A stretch of DNA of 64,000 nt from Pseudoxanthomonas koreensis_A (lineage in GTDB: Bacteria > Pseudomonadota > Gammaproteobacteria > Xanthomonadales > Xanthomonadaceae). The position numbers were made by a program, and so were the translations under genes. Below the pieces are notes generated by a model. It did no database searches. It saw nothing but the letters and a program-made list of their open reading frames with translations, and was not told the origin of the DNA. Where the stretch lies: contig NZ_CP169056.1 of the NCBI RefSeq assembly GCF_041890415.1, positions 248,001-312,000 of the forward strand, in the 5' to 3' direction. Shown piece after piece: positions 35,461-43,131 of this stretch. Each line of letters starts with the position of its first letter. The stretch's first letter is position 1.

Positions 35461-36447
35461 TCAGCCGTGGGCCAGGGTGCGCCGGGCCGCGGCGACGATG
35501 CGCTCCACCCCGGGCAGGTATTTCATTTCCAGCCGGAACAGCGGGATGTGGGTGTCGTAGCCGGTCACCCGTTCCACCGGCGCGAGCAGGTCGAACATCG
35601 AGCGCTCGGCCAGGCGCGCGGCGATCTCGGCACCGAAGCCGGCACTGCGCGGGGCTTCCTGCACGATCACGCAGCGCCCGGTACGGGCCACCGACTCGGC
35701 GATGGTGTCGAAGTCCAGCGGGCGTAGCGTGGCCACGTCCACCACCTCGGCGCTCACGCCTTCGGCGGCCAGCACGTCGGCGGCCTCCAGCGCTTCCTTC
35801 ACCTGCGCGCCCCAGGCCACCAGGGTCACGTCGTGGCCCTCGCGCAGCAGGAAGCACACGTCCAGCGGCAACGCCTCGCCGTCGTCGGGCACCCGTTCCT
35901 TGTACTGCCGGTAGATGCGCTTGGGCTCGTAGTAGATGACCGGGTCGGGGTCGCGGATGGCGGCCAGCAGCAGGCCATAGGCGCGCTGCGGCGAGGACGG
36001 CATCACCACCCGCAGGCCGGGCACGTTGACGAACATGGCCTCGTTGGCCTCGCTGTGGTGCTCGGGCGCGCGGATGCCGCCGCCCCACGGCACGCGCAGC
36101 ACCATCGGGCAGGACAGCCGGCCGCGGGTGCGGTTGCGCAGGCGCGCGGCGTGGCTGACCACCTGGTCGATCATGGGATAGACGAAGCCGTCGAACTGGG
36201 CCTCGGTCACCGGCTTCATGCCCTGCGCACCCAGGCCCACCGCCAGGCCGGCGATGGTGGTTTCGTCCAGCGGGGTGTCGAGCACGCGCTGGTCGCCGAA
36301 GCGCTGCTGCAGGCCGGCGGTGGCGCGGAACACGCCGCCGTTGACGCCCACGTCCTCGCCCAGCACCAGCACCGTGGGGTCGTGCGCCAGCTCCCAGGCC
36401 AGGGCCTGGGTCACCGCCTCGATCAGGGTGATGGGGGTGTCGGTCAT
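35461..36447 (-). CDS. Branched-chain 2-oxoacid dehydrogenase E1 beta subunit
   Basis: 328 residues from MTDTPITLIEAVTQALAWELAHDP. Family features include VLGEDVGVNGGVFRAT, PEHHSEANEAMFVNVPGLRVVMPSSP and PVIYYEPKRIYR. It forms the alpha2-beta2 thiamine-diphosphate enzyme that decarboxylates branched 2-oxoacids. An ATG at 36543 overlaps the E1 alpha stop (ATGGATGA) and would add 32 Asp/Pro/Ala-rich residues; that overlap could mean coupling, so the true start is open. The gene is followed by E2 after 29 bases. Confidence 0.92.
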   Translation of the reverse strand: MTDTPITLIEAVTQALAWELAHDPTVLVLGEDVGVNGGVFRATAGLQQRFGDQRVLDTPLDETTIAGLAVGLGAQGMKPVTEAQFDGFVYPMIDQVVSHAARLRNRTRGRLSCPMVLRVPWGGGIRAPEHHSEANEAMFVNVPGLRVVMPSSPQRAYGLLLAAIRDPDPVIYYEPKRIYRQYKERVPDDGEALPLDVCFLLREGHDVTLVAWGAQVKEALEAADVLAAEGVSAEVVDVATLRPLDFDTIAESVARTGRCVIVQEAPRSAGFGAEIAARLAERSMFDLLAPVERVTGYDTHIPLFRLEMKYLPGVERIVAAARRTLAHG

Positions 36448-36535
36448 CGGCTTGCCTGCGTCGCCGCCGGATGATGCCGGCAGGGCCTCGGCGCCGTCGC
36501 CGGGCGCGGCATGCGGCGCATCGTCGCGGCGAGGC

Positions 36536-37621
36536 TCATCCATGGCGCGCCTCCAGCGCGATCGCCGCCGCGCGCTGGGCCAGCAGGTCCGCAGGCGGGT
36601 CGGCGTACAGATAGTCGAACATGGCCTGCACCGGTTGCGCCGGGGTGGCCAGGTAGGCGTCGACCTCGATCGCGATGCGGCGCTCGCACTCGGCTTTCCA
36701 CTCCGCTTCCTGCGCTTCGCTCCAGGCACCCTGCGCGGTCAGCCAGGTGCGCATGCGCGCGACCGGTTCGAGCGCCCAGGCCGCCTTGACCTCGTCCTGG
36801 TCGCGGTAGCGGCGCGCGTCGTCGGCGGTGGTGTGGTCGGACAGGCGGTAGGTCATGAATTCGATCACCGTGCCGCCACCGCCGCTGCGCGCGCGCTCGG
36901 TGGCGATGCGCATCGATTCGAGCACCGCGACCAGGTCGTTGCCGTCCACCTGCAGGCAGTGCAGGCCGCCGGCAATGCCCTTCTGGGCCAGGGTCCGGGC
37001 GCCGGTCTGCGCCTCGCGCGGCACCGAGATCGCCCAGCCGTTGTTGATCACCGCCAGCACCAGCGGCAGGGTGTACGCGCCGGCGCAGTTGAGCGCGGCG
37101 TAGAAGTCGCTCTTGGAGCTGCCGCCGTCGCCGCAGGCGGCAACCGCCACCTGCGCTTGCCCGCGCAGCTTGAACGCCAGCGCCGCCCCGGCCGCGTGCA
37201 GGCACTGGGTGGCGATCGGCACGCAGATCGGGAAGTCGATGGCCGCGTCGCTGTCGCGCGGGTAGTCGCTGCCGCGCTCGTCGCCGCCCCAGTACATCAG
37301 CACGTCGCGCGGGCGCACGCCACGCTCGAACATGGTGCCCAGTTCGCGGTAGCTGGGCGCGAACACGTCGCCGTTGCGCATGGAGGCGCCGATGCCGATG
37401 TGGGTGGCCTCGTGGCCCAGGCACGGTGGATAGGTGCCCAGCTTGCCGGTGCGCTGCAGGGCCACTGCCTTGGTGTCGAAGGCGCGCGCGAACAGCATGC
37501 GCTTGAACGGCTCCACCAGCACCGCAGGGTCGCGGAACGCAGGCGGCAGCTCGCGCACCGGCTGGCCCTCGGCACCGAGGAATTGCAGGTATTCAATCTG
37601 GAAGCTTGCGGCCAGGGTCAT
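36536..37621 (-). CDS. Branched-chain 2-oxoacid dehydrogenase E1 alpha subunit
   Basis: 361 residues from MTLAASFQIEYLQFLG, chosen by family length; upstream ATGs at 37663 and 37828 add unrelated sequence. The thiamine-diphosphate motif is GDGGSSKSDFYAALNCAGAYTLPLVLAVINNGWAIS (GDG...NN). Also PSYRELGTMFERGVRPRDVLMYWGGDERGSD and TYRLSDHTTADDARRYR, the phosphorylation-loop region of E1 alpha. First gene of the bkd unit, divergent from kynA with a 216-base gap that contains a 14-bp palindrome at 37719. Confidence 0.92.
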   Translation of the reverse strand: MTLAASFQIEYLQFLGAEGQPVRELPPAFRDPAVLVEPFKRMLFARAFDTKAVALQRTGKLGTYPPCLGHEATHIGIGASMRNGDVFAPSYRELGTMFERGVRPRDVLMYWGGDERGSDYPRDSDAAIDFPICVPIATQCLHAAGAALAFKLRGQAQVAVAACGDGGSSKSDFYAALNCAGAYTLPLVLAVINNGWAISVPREAQTGARTLAQKGIAGGLHCLQVDGNDLVAVLESMRIATERARSGGGGTVIEFMTYRLSDHTTADDARRYRDQDEVKAAWALEPVARMRTWLTAQGAWSEAQEAEWKAECERRIAIEVDAYLATPAQPVQAMFDYLYADPPADLLAQRAAAIALEARHG

Positions 37622-37718
37622 CGCGTGCGTCACCAGCGCGGGAAAGCCTGCGGAAAGTTGCATATGGTACGGACCGGTTGCCGGAATCCTGCCGTGCAGC
37701 GCAACAACGCTTTCAATC

Positions 37719-37732
37719 CATGCACTTGCATG
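37719..37732. promoter_or_regulatory. Palindrome in the bkd/kynA divergent region (candidate operator)
   Basis: CATGCA-CT-TGCATG, perfect six-base arms. It lies about 98 bases before the E1 alpha start and 106 before the kynA start. A regulator acting on both amino-acid catabolic units would fit; the protein is unknown. Confidence 0.4.
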
Positions 37733-37837
37733 CGGCACCGGGTACGGACTCCTGCCGATCATAACGGTGATGGGCCGTGGCCGTGACCACGCTGCGTTAA
37801 CCTTGTCGTTTCGCGCCTTCCGCGACACCCCACGCCG

Positions 37838-38701
37838 ATGACCCTAGAACACAACCAGCGCCCGCTTGAACCGGGCATCCACACCGACCTGCACGGCCGG
37901 ATGACGTATGCCGGCTACCTGCACCTGGACCGGCTGTTGTCGGCGCAGCAGCCGTTGAGCGACCCGCCGCACCATGACGAGATGCTGTTCATCATCCAGC
38001 ACCAGACCTCGGAGCTGTGGCTGAAGCTGCTGATGCACGAGATGCAGGCCGCGCGCCGGTTCCTGATGGCCGACCAGGTGTGGCAGTGCCGCAAGGTGAT
38101 GGCGCGCAGCAAGCAGGTGTTGCGCCAGTTGACCGAGCAGTGGTCGGTGCTGGAGACGCTTACTCCGTCCGAGTACATGGGCTTCCGCCACCTGCTCGGG
38201 CCCTCGTCCGGGTTCCAGTCGCTGCAGTACCGCGCGGTGGAGTTCCTGCTGGGCAACAAGAACGCGGCCATGGTGAAGGTGTTTGCCCACGATCCGCAGG
38301 GCCAGGCCGCGCTGCGCGACGAGCTGGAGGCACCGAGCCTGTACGAGGAGTTCCTGCGTTACCTGGCGCGCTTCGGCCATGACATCCCCGCGCGCTACCT
38401 GGATCGGCACGCCGACTGGAGCGTGGCCCACGTCTCCGACCCGGCGCTGCTGCCGGTGCTGGAGCGCATCTACCAGGACACCGACCGCTACTGGCGCGAG
38501 TACCAGTTGTGCGAGGACCTGGTGGACCTGGAAACCCAGTTCCAGACCTGGCGCTTCCGGCACATGCGCACGGTGATGCGGATCATCGGCTTCAAGCGCG
38601 GCACCGGCGGCTCCAGCGGCGTGGGCTTCCTGAAGAAGGCGCTGGAGCTGACCTTCTTCCCGGAGCTGTTCGAGGTGCGTACCAGCATCGGCCCGGCGTA
38701 A
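37838..38701 (+). CDS. kynA: Tryptophan 2,3-dioxygenase
   Basis: 287 residues, close to the usual size. The haem enzyme opens the indole ring of tryptophan to N-formylkynurenine, first step of the kynurenine pathway. Visible conserved parts are LLSAQQPLSDPPHHDEMLFIIQHQTSELWLKLLMHE (distal His and substrate loop), SEYMGFRHLLGPSSGFQSLQYRAVEFLLGNK, and FRHMRTVMRIIGFKRGTGGSSGVGFLKKAL (proximal haem His and the GTGGSSG loop). Divergent from the bkd genes; followed after 189 bases by a POT-family peptide transporter, so tryptophan from peptides could be one source. Confidence 0.97.
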   Translation: MTLEHNQRPLEPGIHTDLHGRMTYAGYLHLDRLLSAQQPLSDPPHHDEMLFIIQHQTSELWLKLLMHEMQAARRFLMADQVWQCRKVMARSKQVLRQLTEQWSVLETLTPSEYMGFRHLLGPSSGFQSLQYRAVEFLLGNKNAAMVKVFAHDPQGQAALRDELEAPSLYEEFLRYLARFGHDIPARYLDRHADWSVAHVSDPALLPVLERIYQDTDRYWREYQLCEDLVDLETQFQTWRFRHMRTVMRIIGFKRGTGGSSGVGFLKKALELTFFPELFEVRTSIGPA

Positions 38702-38890
38702 CGCCGGCAGCGGGCACCGGGGGCCGCGCAAGCCGCGGCCGCCCAAGCTGCGGCCACCCAAGGGAAATCCATGGATCGGCGCGCGCCGTCGTGACGGCGT
38801 TCGCATTGACGCGGGCGTGGCCGTCGGTGATTCTCGGGCCACTTCCGGGGGCTGCCGGCCCCCCAACCCCATTCGCATCCAAGGATTCCC

Positions 38891-40702
38891 ATGAGCGCCG
38901 ACACCGTCGTGCCCGACACCCCCGCCGCGCCTCCGCAGCCACCCCTGTTCCCCCAGGTCATGGGCCACCCGCGCCCGCTGTGGATGCTGTTCATGACCGA
39001 GTTCTGGGAGCGCTTCGCCTTCTACGGCATGCGCTGGGCGCTGGCGCTGTACATCGTGGCCCAGTTCCATGGCGGGGACAGCGCCGGAGAAGCGCCTGCC
39101 AGCCGGCTGTACGGCGCCTACCTTGCCCTGGTCTACGCGGCGGCCCTGTTCGGCGGCTACGTGGCCGACCGCATCATCGGCTACCAGCGTTCGATCCTGC
39201 TGGGCGCGGTGGTAATGGCGGCCGGGTTGTTCCTGATCGCGGTGCCGAGCCAGCAGGTGTTCGAGATCGGCCTGGCCACGGTGATTGCCGGCAACGGCCT
39301 GTTCAAGCCCAACATCTCCACCATGGTGGGCAAGCTGTACGTGGCCGGCGACGAGCGCCGCGACTCGGGATTCACCCTGTTCTACATGGGCATCAACCTC
39401 GGCGCGATGATTGCGCCGCTGCTGACCGGCTGGCTGGCCGAGCGCATGTTCGGCGGTTCGCCGGAGATGCCGGCATACAAGGCCGTGTTCATCGCTTCCG
39501 GCGTGGGCATGGTGGTGAGCCTGGTGTGGTTCTGGTTCGGCCGCCGCCAGCTGCAGGGCATCGGCGCCCCGATCGAGGGAGCGGCCGGCCCGCAGCGGGT
39601 GCTGTGGGTGGCCCTGGCCACCCTGGCGGCGATCCCGGTGATCTATTACTTGCTGGGCGGCGGCTTCGCCGAAATGGTCGCCAGGCTGCTGATGCAGGCT
39701 GGCGCGATCGAACCTGCCTACGTCGACGGCGTGCTCGACTACGAGAGGACCCTGTCGGCCGCCACGGTCCTGGCCTGGCTGCTGGGCGCGCTGTTCGTGG
39801 TGCTGTGCGTGCTGATCCTGGTCGAAGGCTTCCGCGATGGCGCGGTGCGCCGCGACATGGCCATCGCCATGCTCATCATCTTCACCTTCAACGTACTGTT
39901 CTGGTGCTTCTTCGAGCAGGCCGGAAGCTCGTTCAACTTCCTGGCCCAGAACATCGTCGACCGCGAGTTCGGCGACTGGATCTTCCCGGTCGGCTGGTTC
40001 CAGTCAGTGAACTCGGTGGCGATCATCACCCTGGCGCCGGTGCTGGCCTGGCTGTGGGTCCGGCTCAGCCGGATCCAGGCCGGAGGCGGCGCGATGCGCG
40101 TGGTGCGCCTGGCCCTGGGCGCCGCCTCGACCGTGTTCGCGATCGTGGCCATGTACCGCCTCGCCGGCCTGGGCGTGCTGCCGGGCTGGGCCTTCTACGT
40201 GATCTCGGCACTGATCCTGGTGCTGGGCGGTTGGGCGACCCGGATCGACGTGACAGGCGCCACCGCCACCGCCAACCCGTCGATCCCGCGCAAGTTCGGC
40301 CTCGGCATCATCTTCAACGGGCTGGCCTTCCTGCTGCTGATGTTCGCCCTGTCCAGCCTGGTCGACCCGCAGACGCTGAAGATCCCGTTCTGGACGCTGT
40401 TCATGGTCTACGTCATCCAGTCGGTGGGCGAGCTGTGCCTGTCGCCGATCGGCCTGTCGATGGTGACCAAGCTGGCACCGGTGCGCCTGGTGGGCTTCGG
40501 CATGGGTGGCTGGTTCCTGTCCACGGCCATCGGCAACAACCTGTCGGGCATTTTCGCCAGCCACGTGAGCGGAGAGACGGGCATGACCGTGGAGTCGGCC
40601 TTCACCGGCTACACACTCGGTTTCTGGATCCTGATGGGCAGCGGCGTGCTGCTGTTCCTGATCGCGCCGCTGATCCAGAAGCTGATGCACGGGGTGAAGT
40701 GA
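38891..40702 (+). CDS. POT/PTR2 family proton-dependent oligopeptide transporter
   Basis: 603 residues, about 14 membrane segments; AAGGATTCCC precedes the ATG. The first helix has the POT signature FMTEFWERFAFYGMRWALALY (E-x-x-E-R-F-x-Y-Y-G pattern), then GAYLALVYAAALFGGYVADRIIGYQRSILLG and FKPNISTMVGKLY, LFYMGINLGAMIAP, SSFNFLAQNI. Imports di- and tripeptides with protons. The thioredoxin-like lipoprotein gene starts two bases after its stop. Confidence 0.95.
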   Translation: MSADTVVPDTPAAPPQPPLFPQVMGHPRPLWMLFMTEFWERFAFYGMRWALALYIVAQFHGGDSAGEAPASRLYGAYLALVYAAALFGGYVADRIIGYQRSILLGAVVMAAGLFLIAVPSQQVFEIGLATVIAGNGLFKPNISTMVGKLYVAGDERRDSGFTLFYMGINLGAMIAPLLTGWLAERMFGGSPEMPAYKAVFIASGVGMVVSLVWFWFGRRQLQGIGAPIEGAAGPQRVLWVALATLAAIPVIYYLLGGGFAEMVARLLMQAGAIEPAYVDGVLDYERTLSAATVLAWLLGALFVVLCVLILVEGFRDGAVRRDMAIAMLIIFTFNVLFWCFFEQAGSSFNFLAQNIVDREFGDWIFPVGWFQSVNSVAIITLAPVLAWLWVRLSRIQAGGGAMRVVRLALGAASTVFAIVAMYRLAGLGVLPGWAFYVISALILVLGGWATRIDVTGATATANPSIPRKFGLGIIFNGLAFLLLMFALSSLVDPQTLKIPFWTLFMVYVIQSVGELCLSPIGLSMVTKLAPVRLVGFGMGGWFLSTAIGNNLSGIFASHVSGETGMTVESAFTGYTLGFWILMGSGVLLFLIAPLIQKLMHGVK

Positions 40703-40704
40703 GG

Positions 40705-41301
40705 ATGCACGCGCGCATGCCCGGTGCGCTGGCCATGGCGCTGTGGCTGGCTGCCTGTGGCGGCGGCGAGGTGCCGGCGACCTCCGGGCCGCCGCAGCCG
40801 GTGGATACCTCGCCGACCCGGCCGGCATTGCCCGACCCTACCGAGCCGGTCGCCTCGGGCAACACCCGCGCGGCGGCCGACGTGGCCGCCATCGCCGGGC
40901 TGGGCGCCGGGTTCGACCCGGCGCGCGATGCACGTGCGGACCTGGAAACGGCCAAGGTCGAAGCCAAGCGCGGCGGCCGCCACATCGTGCTGGAACTGGG
41001 CACCGCCGATTGCGCGCCGTGCGCGGCGCTGGACGAGATGATCGAGGGCGAGGCCGCGTTGCGGCGCCAGCGCGATGCCGGCTTCGTCTGGGTCAGGGTG
41101 GATCGCAGCGCGGCGGGCAACGCGCAACTGCTGGCCGCCTATCCGGGCGGCACGGATGCGCCGGCACCGCACCTGCTGGTGCTGGATGCCGATGGCCAGC
41201 TCCTGCACGCACAGCCGGGCGAGGCGTTGATGGACGACGGGAGCCCGCACCAGCGCCAAGTGCGCGGGTTCCTCGAACGCTGGATGCCGCCAGCGCCCTG
41301 A
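40705..41301 (+). CDS. Thioredoxin-fold lipoprotein
   Basis: 198 residues. The N-terminus MHARMPGALAMALWLAACGGG has a lipobox (LAAC), so the mature chain would be lipid-anchored after Cys18. A Pro/Thr-rich spacer follows, then a thioredoxin-like domain with the redox motif DCAPCAALDEMI (CxxC) in GRHIVLELGTADCAPC, as in the thioredoxin_7/DUF255-related group. The start is two bases after the POT transporter stop, so coupling is likely. A second ATG four codons on is possible. Possible role: thiol exchange in the envelope; target unknown. Confidence 0.85.
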   Translation: MHARMPGALAMALWLAACGGGEVPATSGPPQPVDTSPTRPALPDPTEPVASGNTRAAADVAAIAGLGAGFDPARDARADLETAKVEAKRGGRHIVLELGTADCAPCAALDEMIEGEAALRRQRDAGFVWVRVDRSAAGNAQLLAAYPGGTDAPAPHLLVLDADGQLLHAQPGEALMDDGSPHQRQVRGFLERWMPPAP

Positions 41302-41308
41302 GTGCCTG

Positions 41309-41812
41309 CTAGACGCCTTCGCGCAACGCCGCCAGCCCCGGGCCGGCAAGCTTGTGCAGCAGGCGGTCCAGCACCACGCGCTCCTGCTCGTCGAGGGTGG
41401 CGATCAGCCGCTGCTCGCAGGCCAGCGCCATCGGCGCGATTTCGTCGTACACGGTGTAGCCCACTTCCGACAGCGCCAGCACCGAGCGGCGGCGGTCATC
41501 ACTGTGGATCTCGCGCTTGATCAGGCTGCGCTCCAGCAGCCGGGCCACGGCGCGGCTGACCGCGACCTTGTCCATCGCGGTGCGCTCGGCCACTTCGTTG
41601 GCCGACAGGTCGGGGAAGCGGCCGAGCACGGCCATCACCCGCCATTCGGTGATCGCCAGGCCAAACCGCTTCTGGTAGATGTCGGCGATGGTCTGGCTGA
41701 CGCGGTTGGACAGCACGCTCAGCCGATAAGGGAGGAAGTGCTCCAGTTCAAGCTGCGCATGCCCGGAGGCATCGAACGCGGCGGCGGCTTCGGATTCTGC
41801 GGAAACGGTCAT
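41309..41812 (-). CDS. MarR family transcriptional regulator
   Basis: 167 residues. The winged-helix core is GLAITEWRVMAVLGRFPDLSANEVAERTAMDKVAVSRAVARLLERSLIKREIHSDDRRRSVLALSEVGYTVYDEI, with the conserved DxRxxxL of the wing as DDRRRSVLAL. It diverges from hpd, the first gene of tyrosine degradation, with 90 bases between, and most likely represses hpd-hmgA in the manner of HmgR-type regulators; the ligand would be an aromatic acid such as homogentisate (inference). Confidence 0.9.
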   Translation of the reverse strand: MTVSAESEAAAAFDASGHAQLELEHFLPYRLSVLSNRVSQTIADIYQKRFGLAITEWRVMAVLGRFPDLSANEVAERTAMDKVAVSRAVARLLERSLIKREIHSDDRRRSVLALSEVGYTVYDEIAPMALACEQRLIATLDEQERVVLDRLLHKLAGPGLAALREGV

Positions 41813-41826
41813 TGCTGCAGGCTACC

Positions 41827-41862
41827 TTGCATGTGGTTGCACACGTAACTATAAGGAAATAT
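41827..41862 (+). promoter_or_regulatory. Candidate hpd promoter with overlapping MarR-type operator
   Basis: A -10 match TATAAG (41850-41855) has TTGCAT (41827-41832) 17 bases upstream as a weak -35. Between them lies a near-palindrome CATGTG-GTTG-CACACG (41830-41845, one mismatch), which would block the promoter if bound by the divergent MarR protein. Confidence 0.45.
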
Positions 41863-41902
41863 ATCAGGTCCCGATCCCCACCGGGATGCTCAGGAAGCCA
41901 CC

Positions 41903-43027
41903 ATGCGCGAGCAACCGCAAGTCCTTTCCTCCGGATCGCCCGGCGCCGGCGGCGCCGTGGCGCAGCAGTTCGACAACCCGATGGGCATCGACGGCTTCGA
42001 ATTCGTCGAGTTCGCGGCCCCGCCCGAAGACGCCCCCAGGCTCCACGATTACTTCCGTAGGCTGGGCTTCGTGCGCATCGCCCACCACCGCGAGCGGCCG
42101 ATCAGCACCTACCGCCAGGGTGACTGCACCTTCCTGCTCAACGAGGACCCGGACTCGTTCGCCGCGCGCTTTGCCGCCCAGCATGGTCCATCCGCCTGCG
42201 GCTTTGCCATCCGGGTCAGGAAGCTGGCCGACTGGGTGCGCACCCAGGCGCTGCGCAACGGCGCCGAGCCCTTCGCCGAGGACGAGCAACTGGGCAAGGC
42301 GGTGGCCGCGCCGGTGATCAAGGGCATCGGCGGCTGCATGCTCTACATCGTCGACCGCTACGACGACCAGGGCACCATCCATGATCCGGACTATGCGTAC
42401 CTGCCGGGCGTGGAGCGCATGCCCAAGGGCTTCGGCCTGACCTTCATCGACCACCTCACCCACAACCTCTATCCGGGCAACATGGACAGGTGGGCGGATT
42501 ACTACGAGCGGTTGTTCAACTTCCGCGAGATCCGCTACTTCGACATCAAGGGCGCCAGGACCGGGTTGCTGTCCAAGGCGATGACCGCACCCGACGGCAT
42601 GGTCCGGATCCCGCTCAACGAATCGACCGACCCCAAGTCGCAGATCAACGAGTACCTGGAGGCCTATCGCGGCGAGGGCATCCAGCACATCGCCTGCTTC
42701 ACCGAGGACATCCACGCCACCGTGGAGCAGATGCGCGCGGCCGGGATCCAGTTCCTGGATACGCCCGATACCTACTTCGACGTGATCGACCAGCGCATTC
42801 CCGGCCATGGCGAGGACGTGCAGCGGCTGAAGAAGAACCGGATCCTGATCGATGCCGACCCGGAAACCGGCACGCGCAAGCTGCTGCAGATCTTCACCCA
42901 GAACGCGGTCGGCCCGATCTTCTTCGAGATCATCCAGCGCAAGGGCAATGAGGGTTTTGGCGAGGGCAATTTCCAGGCGCTGTTCGAGAGCATCGAGCGC
43001 GACCAGATGCGGCGCGGCGTCCTGTAG
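41903..43027 (+). CDS. hpd: 4-hydroxyphenylpyruvate dioxygenase
   Basis: 374 residues; AGGAAGCCACC upstream. This non-haem iron enzyme makes homogentisate from 4-hydroxyphenylpyruvate in tyrosine breakdown. Two glyoxalase-like halves; the iron-binding first His is in LTFIDHLTHNLYPGNM, the second in GEGIQHIACFTEDI, and the Glu in NAVGPIFFEIIQRKGNEGFGEGNF, followed by the gate helix ALFESIERDQMRRGVL. The stop TAG is part of a REP unit that begins at 43023. It is followed by hmgA on the same strand, the next pathway step. Confidence 0.97.
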   Translation: MREQPQVLSSGSPGAGGAVAQQFDNPMGIDGFEFVEFAAPPEDAPRLHDYFRRLGFVRIAHHRERPISTYRQGDCTFLLNEDPDSFAARFAAQHGPSACGFAIRVRKLADWVRTQALRNGAEPFAEDEQLGKAVAAPVIKGIGGCMLYIVDRYDDQGTIHDPDYAYLPGVERMPKGFGLTFIDHLTHNLYPGNMDRWADYYERLFNFREIRYFDIKGARTGLLSKAMTAPDGMVRIPLNESTDPKSQINEYLEAYRGEGIQHIACFTEDIHATVEQMRAAGIQFLDTPDTYFDVIDQRIPGHGEDVQRLKKNRILIDADPETGTRKLLQIFTQNAVGPIFFEIIQRKGNEGFGEGNFQALFESIERDQMRRGVL

Positions 43028-43089
43028 GAGCCGGTCTTGCCGGCGACCCATTGCCCACCCCCTGTAGGAGCCGGTCTTGCCGGCGACCC
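43023..43089. repeat. Two direct REP units between hpd and hmgA
   Basis: Two identical copies (43023-43049 and 43063-43089) of TGTAGGAGCCGG-TCTTG-CCGGCGACC, in the same orientation, separated by 13 bases. The first copy contains the hpd stop codon (TAG at 43025-43027). Confidence 0.9.
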
Positions 43090-43131
43090 CCGGCGCCCAC
43101 CCGGCACCAGCACCAGCACGGCGAGGCGAAC

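Noticed and set aside
38509..40704. Long plus-strand frame running through kynA end and the POT gene
   Set aside because: Only its last ~200 codons (from 40705) are the true thioredoxin-like gene; the earlier part is out of frame with KynA and the transporter.
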